Of a stretch of 11,571 nt of DNA, positions 7,101 to 11,571 are shown one piece after another. The stretch's first letter is position 1. Every line of letters starts with the position of its first letter. A program made the position numbers and the translations under genes. A model generated the notes under the pieces. The model was not told where the DNA came from, did no database searches, and worked only from the letters and a program-made list of their open reading frames with translations. The DNA is from Oscillospiraceae bacterium. GTDB taxonomy: Bacteria; Bacillota; Clostridia; Oscillospirales; Ruminococcaceae. The stretch covers positions 1 to 11,571 of the forward strand of contig CAAFQL010000068.1 in NCBI GenBank assembly GCA_900765125.1, written 5' to 3'.

Positions 7101-10100
7101 GTGCTATAAAAATACTTGCTTCTACTTGTGAAGATTTTGGTAATATGGAATGGGACGATATCGAAAAAGGTCTTATTGCAATTGGATCGTTACTTTCCGA
7201 AATAACTCTGTTTACAAATCTTACCGGAAACGCTAAACATATTGTATCTACAGGTATATCTTTAATAGCTATAGGCACTGCTATGAAGATATTAGCATCA
7301 GCAACAAAAGATTTTGGTGATATGGAATGGGAAAAAATCGCAAAAGGACTTGTATCAATGGCAGGAGCCTTAACAGCGATTACTATATCTGTAAATTTCA
7401 TGCCAAAAAATATGATCGGCATTGGAGTTGGGTTAATTGCGGTATCCACTTCTTTGATTATTCTTGCCAAAGCATTGGATAAAATGGGAGATATGACTTG
7501 GGATGAAATGACTAAGGGCATTGTTGCTCTTGGAAGTGCGATGACCGTAATGGCTATTGGACTTAAGTCTATGACAGGCACGCTATCTGGTTCTGCCGCC
7601 TTGTTGGTAGCAGCATCTGCACTGTTAATATTAACACCCGTTCTAAGTATTCTTGGAGCTATGAGCTGGAAAGCAATCGCTAAAGGAATTGTGGCTTTGG
7701 CTGGAGCTTTTGCAGTTATTGGAATAGCAGGTCTCGTGCTGACTCCCCTTGTCCCCGCTATTCTTGGTTTGAGTGCGTCTATCGCTCTTATAGGAGTTGC
7801 AGTTCTTGGTATTGGTGCAGGATTAGCACTTGCAGGTGCAGGCTTATCTGCTTTGGCAGTAGGATTAACAGCGTTGGCCGCTGCCGGAACAGCCGGAGCG
7901 ACAGCTATTGTTGCCTCTTTAACGGTTATTATCACAGGCATTGCAGGTTTGATTCCAGCTGTTATGGCTAAAATAGGCGAAGGTATCGTTGAATTCTGCA
8001 AAGTCATTGCTAAAAGTGCGGGAGCTATTGGTAAAGCATTTAAGGAAGTATTATTCACACTGATCGATGTTCTTGTCGAATGCATACCCACCATTGCTGA
8101 CGGAGCTTTGAAGCTTATTGACGGAGTTCTGAAAGCTCTTGTAAAATATACTCCATCTATTGTCGATTCTGTTTTTAAGTTCCTTATCGGCGTTCTTGAG
8201 GGGGTTGCAGATAATATTCCCGGTCTTATCACAGCAGCAGTCGACGTTCTTATATCATTCTTCTCAGGAGTCGTTGATGCTCTGAAAGGAATTGACACAG
8301 AAAAGTTACTTCAGGGTATTGCTGGAATAGGATTGATGGCCGGTATGATGGCAGCTCTCAGCGCTGTTGCTGCTTTAACTCCCGGTGCCATGGTCGGTGT
8401 ACTTGGTATGGGTGCGGTTATTGCAGAACTAGCACTTGTGTTAGCAGCTGTTGGAGCGTTAGCACAGATACCCGGACTTGAATGGCTGATAAATGAAGGC
8501 GGAGACTTACTTCAAGGTATAGGCACTGCTATTGGTAAATTTGTCGGAGGTATTGCCGGTGGATTTATGAGTGGTGTATCAAGTCAGTTCCCGCAAATCG
8601 GCTCTGATCTTTCAGCTTTTATGACAAATATTCAGCCTTTTATTGATGGGGCATCGAATATTAAACCGTCAATGATGGATGGTGCAAAAGCTCTTGCCGA
8701 CACCATTCTTATTCTCACTGCTGCTAATATTCTGGATGGCCTGACCTCATGGTTCACAGGAGGTTCTTCATTATCTGATTTTGCAAAAGATCTGATTCCT
8801 TTTGGTACTGCTATGAAGCAGTTTTCAGAAGAAGTAAAAGATATAGGAGCAGATGATATATCCAGTGCCGCAACTGCTGGTAAAGTATTGGCTGAAATGG
8901 CTGCTACACTCCCAAATGCAGGCGGCGTAACAGGTTTCTTCGCTGGAGAAAATGATATGAACGCATTTGGTGAGCAGCTTGTTCCTTTTGGTAGAGCCAT
9001 TAAATCGTTTGCAGCAGAAGTAACTGGACTTGACGCCAATGTAGTCAACGAAGCATCCTCAGCTGGAAAAGCTATTGCTGAAATGGCTGCTACTTTGCCT
9101 AATAGTGGAGGAGCTCTTGGATTCTTTGCTGGAGAAAACGATATGGATGCTTTTGGAGAACAGCTTGTTCCTTTTGGAAAAGCGATGAAAGAATTCTCTT
9201 TAGCTGTTACCGGACTGGATGCTGGTGTCGTTCGAAACTCTGCTAACGCTGCTAAAGCATTGACAGAACTTGCGGTTGATATTCCAAACAGCGGCGGCGT
9301 ACTTGGATTTTTCGCAGGCGAAAACGACATAGATGAATTCGGTAAAAAGCTTGTTCCATTCGGTACAGCTATGACTGCGTATTCTCTTGCTGTTACTGAT
9401 CTTAAAACTGATGCTATTCAAAACTCGGTTAGTGCTGCCGAATCATTAGTTGAAATTGCCAACACTCTTGATAATAGCGGCGGTGTTATAAGCTGGTTTA
9501 CCGGAGACAATAATATGGATACTTTCGGAAAGCAGCTTGTTTCATTCGGACAATCTTTCGCAAAATATTATGATAGCGTAAGCAATATAGAAGCGTCTCA
9601 ATTAAATGGTGTAATTGTTGAATTCCAAAATCTTGTAGACGTTGCTAATGGTGTTAAAAATATAGACGCAAGTGGTATGTCTAATTTTGCGCAGAATCTT
9701 ACTGATCTTGGAAATGCCGGTATTGACGGGTTCATAAACGCCTTTACCAATGCCAACTCCAGGGTCAGCACAGCAGCCAACACTATGGTCACCACTTTCA
9801 TCAACGGCGTCAAAATTCAAAATGGAACGTTAACGATAGTCTTCACTACAATGGTAAACAGCATCGTAACTGCATTTACAAGTCAGTATCACCAGTTTAC
9901 CACTATAGGAAGTACTGTAATGACAAAACTTATTGCAGGTGTGAGAATCAAAGATCCTACTTTAAGAAACACATTCATAACGATCATATCCGGTTGTCTT
10001 ACTTCGATTCGTAATAAATATCAGGAATTTAATACGGTCGGACAAGCAACAATGACAAATCTAATAGCCGGTATAAGAAGTAAGGATTATCTTGTAAAAG

Positions 10101-10750
10101 ATGCATGTGTTCAAATCGTCAACAATTGCCTTACTGAGACTCGAAATAAATACAATGACTTCTACGACATTGGTAAATATCTTGTAGAAGGATTTGCAAA
10201 GGGCATTGACGAGTACACTTGGTACGCAGAATCAAAAGCGAGAGCAATGGCAAGTGCGGCAGCAAGAGCAGCTGAAAGGGAATTGGATATCAACTCCCCT
10301 TCCAAGGTTGGTTATAGAATCGGCGGATTCTTTGGATTGGGATTTGTAAATTCTCTTATAGATTATACTGATAGATCATACGAAGCAGGCTCTTTGATAG
10401 CATCATCTGCTAAGGACGGACTATATAAGGCTATTTCTAATATCCGTGACTTTATAGATAGCGATATCGAGCCCCAACCTACTATACGACCTATTCTTGA
10501 TCTGTCTTCAGTACGATCAGAGGTGCGGAAATTATCTGCTATTCTTAGTGGATCTCAGGCTATGAAGATAAGTGCCAGTATAGAGCGCAATGTAGGCGAA
10601 ACAGTTCAAAATGGTGAGAATGCGCCCATTGCAGGAAACAGCTTTTCATTCACACAAAACAACTACTCTCCTAAAGCATTAGCAAGAAATGAAATTTATC
10701 GACAGACAAAGAATCAGTTCTCAGCGATGAAAAGGATGGTGAATATATGA
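4148..10750 (+). CDS. Tail tape measure protein, very large (2200 aa)
   Basis: Scaffold that spans the tail tube, sets its length, and in many siphophages enters the host envelope during DNA delivery. Residues about 116-280 form the conserved tape measure domain (QINAVQTILANTEHEG, KVSLMDWNSVVNAGMGG near 211-227, LTTEVLTETLKQFAGAY at 265). A Trp-rich segment (LWDTLQES...TWEILVGDF) is near 319-343. A long helical part follows. Residues 794-1203 hold seven hydrophobic tandem repeats; about 1215-1260 is a Gly/Ala-rich membrane-like stretch; 1314-1379 has three 22-aa repeats; 1533-1842 has five 62-aa repeats; 1873-2004 has three 44-aa repeats. INSPSKV (2048-2054) and the terminal NNYSPKALARNEIYRQ (from 2171) are family signatures near the C-terminus. 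No lysozyme or peptidase motif was recognised. The start is the ATG in the ATGA overlap, after GAGGAGG (4131-4137). Codon use is less biased than in the capsid gene. Confidence 0.95.
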   Translation: MSTTIDERVVEMRFDNKRFESNVQTSLSTLDKLKKSLNMDGAAKGFENIDNAAKKINMNGLGSAVETVKLKFSALEVMAVTALANITNSVVNTGKQIISSFTIAPIKSGFQEYETQINAVQTILANTEHEGTNLQQVNRALDELNTYADKTIYNFTEMTRNIGTFTAAGVDLRTSVDSIKGIANLAAVSGSTSQQASTAMYQLSQALAAGKVSLMDWNSVVNAGMGGKVFQDALVRTSELLGTGAQKAIDAHGSFRESLTKGEWLTTEVLTETLKQFAGAYNEADLIQQGFSEEQAKSISQMAKTAEDAATKVKTFTQLWDTLQESAQSGWTQTWEILVGDFGEAKELLTEISDVVGDMITKTSDARNELLSGGLSSGWKQLLNQGIADEAGYIDAIQEVARKNGDTFDKMVADSESFSDALKKGLKDGVISSETLSQAVYNLKDKMSGMSEEELKTAGYTREMVEQIEKLDSGLRDGSISMDEFTEKILRPSGRENLIQALWNAAKGLMSIIKPIKEAFREIFPPLTAQQLYDFTEGLRKLTERFTLSETASKNLKNTFKGLFSVIDIVGKAFSAVFKAVGSLFGGVGKLGESILGVTGSFGEWLVKLNETIEKTDVFNKIMSSIVDFIKNAATAIKNFITTIAKNFKMPGFELFHNILERVQTRMSQVGDVAGNMKSGVVIAFEAMGEALANCQFMKLIQAIWNAVKTIVSGIVNALGQIGGSLASNLGEANFSGIIDLLNGISFGAIAVGITKFVGNFSKAIKDIGSIKKSFIGILDGVKDCFKAYQSQLKAGVLLKIAAAIAILSSSLITLSLIDSDKLNSALGGITVLFADLMGSMAIFNKISGSATGIFKSSATMISMSIAVLILASALKKIGDLDTKQLATGLIGIAGLAAIMVAAAKIMSDSSKKVFKGATQMVIFAAAIKILASACADISKLSWNELVKGLVGVGVLLAEISLFLNNTKFSSKSITTATGIVILSGAIKILASTCEDFGNMEWDDIEKGLIAIGSLLSEITLFTNLTGNAKHIVSTGISLIAIGTAMKILASATKDFGDMEWEKIAKGLVSMAGALTAITISVNFMPKNMIGIGVGLIAVSTSLIILAKALDKMGDMTWDEMTKGIVALGSAMTVMAIGLKSMTGTLSGSAALLVAASALLILTPVLSILGAMSWKAIAKGIVALAGAFAVIGIAGLVLTPLVPAILGLSASIALIGVAVLGIGAGLALAGAGLSALAVGLTALAAAGTAGATAIVASLTVIITGIAGLIPAVMAKIGEGIVEFCKVIAKSAGAIGKAFKEVLFTLIDVLVECIPTIADGALKLIDGVLKALVKYTPSIVDSVFKFLIGVLEGVADNIPGLITAAVDVLISFFSGVVDALKGIDTEKLLQGIAGIGLMAGMMAALSAVAALTPGAMVGVLGMGAVIAELALVLAAVGALAQIPGLEWLINEGGDLLQGIGTAIGKFVGGIAGGFMSGVSSQFPQIGSDLSAFMTNIQPFIDGASNIKPSMMDGAKALADTILILTAANILDGLTSWFTGGSSLSDFAKDLIPFGTAMKQFSEEVKDIGADDISSAATAGKVLAEMAATLPNAGGVTGFFAGENDMNAFGEQLVPFGRAIKSFAAEVTGLDANVVNEASSAGKAIAEMAATLPNSGGALGFFAGENDMDAFGEQLVPFGKAMKEFSLAVTGLDAGVVRNSANAAKALTELAVDIPNSGGVLGFFAGENDIDEFGKKLVPFGTAMTAYSLAVTDLKTDAIQNSVSAAESLVEIANTLDNSGGVISWFTGDNNMDTFGKQLVSFGQSFAKYYDSVSNIEASQLNGVIVEFQNLVDVANGVKNIDASGMSNFAQNLTDLGNAGIDGFINAFTNANSRVSTAANTMVTTFINGVKIQNGTLTIVFTTMVNSIVTAFTSQYHQFTTIGSTVMTKLIAGVRIKDPTLRNTFITIISGCLTSIRNKYQEFNTVGQATMTNLIAGIRSKDYLVKDACVQIVNNCLTETRNKYNDFYDIGKYLVEGFAKGIDEYTWYAESKARAMASAAARAAERELDINSPSKVGYRIGGFFGLGFVNSLIDYTDRSYEAGSLIASSAKDGLYKAISNIRDFIDSDIEPQPTIRPILDLSSVRSEVRKLSAILSGSQAMKISASIERNVGETVQNGENAPIAGNSFSFTQNNYSPKALARNEIYRQTKNQFSAMKRMVNI
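6527..7756 (+). repeat. Seven tandem 57-60 aa hydrophobic repeats in the tape measure
   Basis: Unit starts are at 6527, 6704, 6884, 7061, 7235, 7406 and 7580. Each unit has a hydrophobic helix (such as AIKILAS or AMKILAS), a DFGDMEW-type turn and a second helix with KGL followed by alternating I, A, G and L. Units 3 to 5 are the most alike; units 1, 2 and 7 are more divergent. Unit length drifts from 57 to 60 residues, which indicates an old array. Confidence 0.85.
8087..8284 (+). repeat. Three tandem 22-aa amphipathic helix repeats
   Basis: Units begin with the prolines encoded at 8087, 8153 and 8219, exactly 66 bases apart. The shared pattern is P-x-I/L-(helix)-L-I-x-x-(V/G)-L. The proline-capped helices resemble a repeat common in Firmicutes tape measure proteins. 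Confidence 0.7.
8744..9673 (+). repeat. Five tandem 62-aa (186-base) repeats in the tape measure
   Basis: Units start at 8744, 8930, 9116, 9302 and 9488, with no insertion or deletion between them. The core is GFFAGENDM-x-AFGEQLVPFG, then an A-A-V-T-G-L-D segment, then A-x-A-L-E-(M/L)-A and an N-S-G-G boundary. Units 2 to 4 are the closest; units 1 and 5 diverge (SWFTG in place of GFFAG). Units 2 and 3 share 44 of 50 bases at 8942-8991 and 9128-9177. Confidence 0.92.
9764..10159 (+). repeat. Three tandem 44-aa (132-base) repeats
   Basis: Units start at 9764, 9896 and 10028. The shared pattern is (T/V)G-x-x-x-M-T-x-L-I-A-G-(V/I)-R-x-K-D, then a helix, then (R)NKY(Q/N)(E/D). The first unit is weaker. 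A degenerate fourth unit starting at 10160 (FYDIGKYLVEGFAKGI) leads into the INSPSKV motif. Confidence 0.8.
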
Positions 10751-11571
10751 TTCATTCGATCACGGTTACTAATTATCTGGGTAATAGTATCAAACTTGAT
10801 TTGACGAGACCTGAGCTTTCAGGTTTCATCGTCAAGTCAGTCGATGGTCTTGGTCCGGTAAAAGGTAATATAAACACAGTTGAAGTTGCCACTAATGACG
10901 GAAGTGTATTCAACTCTGCTCGTCTGGGTATCCGAAATCCTGTTCTCAATCTGGTATTTTTAGAATCCGGCACCGAATCTATTGAAGATATTCGTCATAA
11001 ATCATACAAATACTTTCCTGTAAAAAAGAAAGTAAAGCTGCTTATAGAGACCGATAACAGAACTTCTGAAACAGAAGGATATGTAGAACACAATGAGCCG
11101 ACAATATTCAGCAATCAGGAAGGATGTCAAATCTCAATCATTTGTCCATATCCATATTTTTACTCTGCCGGAGCGTCTAATACAACTGTTTTTAGCGGTG
11201 TTCAGTCTCTATTCGAATTTCCATTCAGCAATGAATCGTTAGATGAACCTTTACTTATTATGGGCGAGATCATACCGCAAACAGAACAAATCGTATATTA
11301 TAACGGCGATGCTGAAATAGGTATAAAGATCGTTATAAATGCTACTGGAGAAGCTTCCGATATAACTATTTTAAATGTAGACACCAGAGAAGTAATGAGT
11401 ATAAACACAAGTAAATTAGCATCTTTAACCGGTTCCGGAATAGTTGCAGGCGATGAAATCACCATCAGCACTATTAAAGGCGATAAATCGATAACTCTGT
11501 TTCGAAACGGTATTCATACCAATATTCTTAACTGCCTTGACAAAAACACTGACTGGTTCCAGCTTGTTAAA
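10747..11571 (+). CDS. Distal tail protein (Dit / siphovirus tail family), cut by the window end
   Basis: The first 275 codons have no stop, so the gene is 3' partial. The N-terminal part (MIHSITVTNYLGNSIKLDL, then FIVKSVDGLGPVKGNINTV, a DGSVFNSARLGIRNPVLNL stretch and ICPYPYFYSAG) is diagnostic of the distal tail family that includes SPP1 gp19.1. Dit forms a hexameric ring that joins the tube end to the tail-tip hub and receptor-binding parts. The C-terminal part (IVINATGEASDITILNV, then DEITISTIKGDKSITLFRNG, NILNCLDKNTDWFQL) continues the beta-rich fold typical of the Dit C-terminal half. The start overlaps the tape measure stop (ATGA at 10747-10750), with AAAGGA at 10731-10736 as ribosome binding site. 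Arginine codons are mixed, unlike the capsid gene. The position right after the tape measure is the classical one. Confidence 0.9.
   Translation, partial: MIHSITVTNYLGNSIKLDLTRPELSGFIVKSVDGLGPVKGNINTVEVATNDGSVFNSARLGIRNPVLNLVFLESGTESIEDIRHKSYKYFPVKKKVKLLIETDNRTSETEGYVEHNEPTIFSNQEGCQISIICPYPYFYSAGASNTTVFSGVQSLFEFPFSNESLDEPLLIMGEIIPQTEQIVYYNGDAEIGIKIVINATGEASDITILNVDTREVMSINTSKLASLTGSGIVAGDEITISTIKGDKSITLFRNGIHTNILNCLDKNTDWFQLVK

Noticed and set aside
6904..8298. Long minus-strand open frame (464 codons) opposite the hydrophobic repeats
   Set aside because: It is a shadow of the Ile/Ala/Gly-rich repeat region of the tape measure; its translation is low-complexity (Ala, Ile, Pro, Ser, Thr) and it has no recognisable family.
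8632..9330. Minus-strand open frame of 232 codons with internal repeats
   Set aside because: Its repeats are the reverse complement of the 186-base tape measure repeats; no independent coding signal.
4148..10750. Search for a lysozyme, transglycosylase or peptidase domain within the tape measure
   Set aside because: No catalytic motif such as NlpC/P60, M23 HxH or SLT was recognised by eye; the protein is accounted for by tape measure, repeats and linkers.
1..11571. tRNA genes, CRISPR arrays, insertion sequences or attachment sites
   Set aside because: Coding density is nearly complete; the only gap (2735-2808) holds a hairpin and a ribosome binding site, and no cloverleaf, spaced short palindromic repeats or terminal inverted repeats were seen.

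Overview
The window is an ordered, single-strand block of tailed-phage structural genes: the capsid-to-tail part of the late operon of a siphophage or of a prophage of that type. Every gene reads on the + strand. Spacings are very tight: ATGA start/stop overlaps at 4148 and 10747, a 17-base overlap at 1698-1714, and only one real intergenic gap, 2735-2808. The strong AGGAGG-type ribosome binding sites in front of almost every gene, the moderate-to-low GC and the protein families point to a phage of a low-GC Gram-positive host, most likely a gut Clostridia member (Ruminococcus/Lachnospiraceae type). The host is an inference. No integrase, lysis, replication or host gene is present, so prophage and free phage cannot be told apart.

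Layout: 46-1365 HK97-fold major capsid protein with an N-terminal scaffold-like region (its frame is open to the left edge, and it has a second strong start at 196); 1391-1714 short head-closure-like protein; 1698-2003 tail-terminator-like protein; 2021-2734 major tail (tube) protein; 2756-2788 terminator-like hairpin in the gap; 2809-3204 and 3226-3768 two tail-assembly-chaperone-type proteins; 3774-4151 HK97 gp10-like protein; 4148-10750 a very large (2200 aa) tape measure protein; 10747 to the right edge, a distal tail protein cut by the window.

How they work together: the capsid protein builds the shell. The small proteins after it are expected at the head-tail joint and at the top of the tail tube. 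The tube protein polymerises around the tape measure, which is kept soluble by the chaperones and sets tail length. The distal tail protein forms the hub at the tail tip. Codon use supports this: the capsid gene is strongly biased to CGT arginine codons (18 of 20), while the chaperone, tape measure and distal tail genes use mixed arginine codons.

This is mostly a conventional module, and I do not see a wholly new system. The points worth attention are the nested in-frame starts and the open 5' frame of the capsid gene, the two chaperone genes that share a frame and are separated by one TAA, the hairpin after the tube gene, and four independent tandem repeat families inside the tape measure protein.
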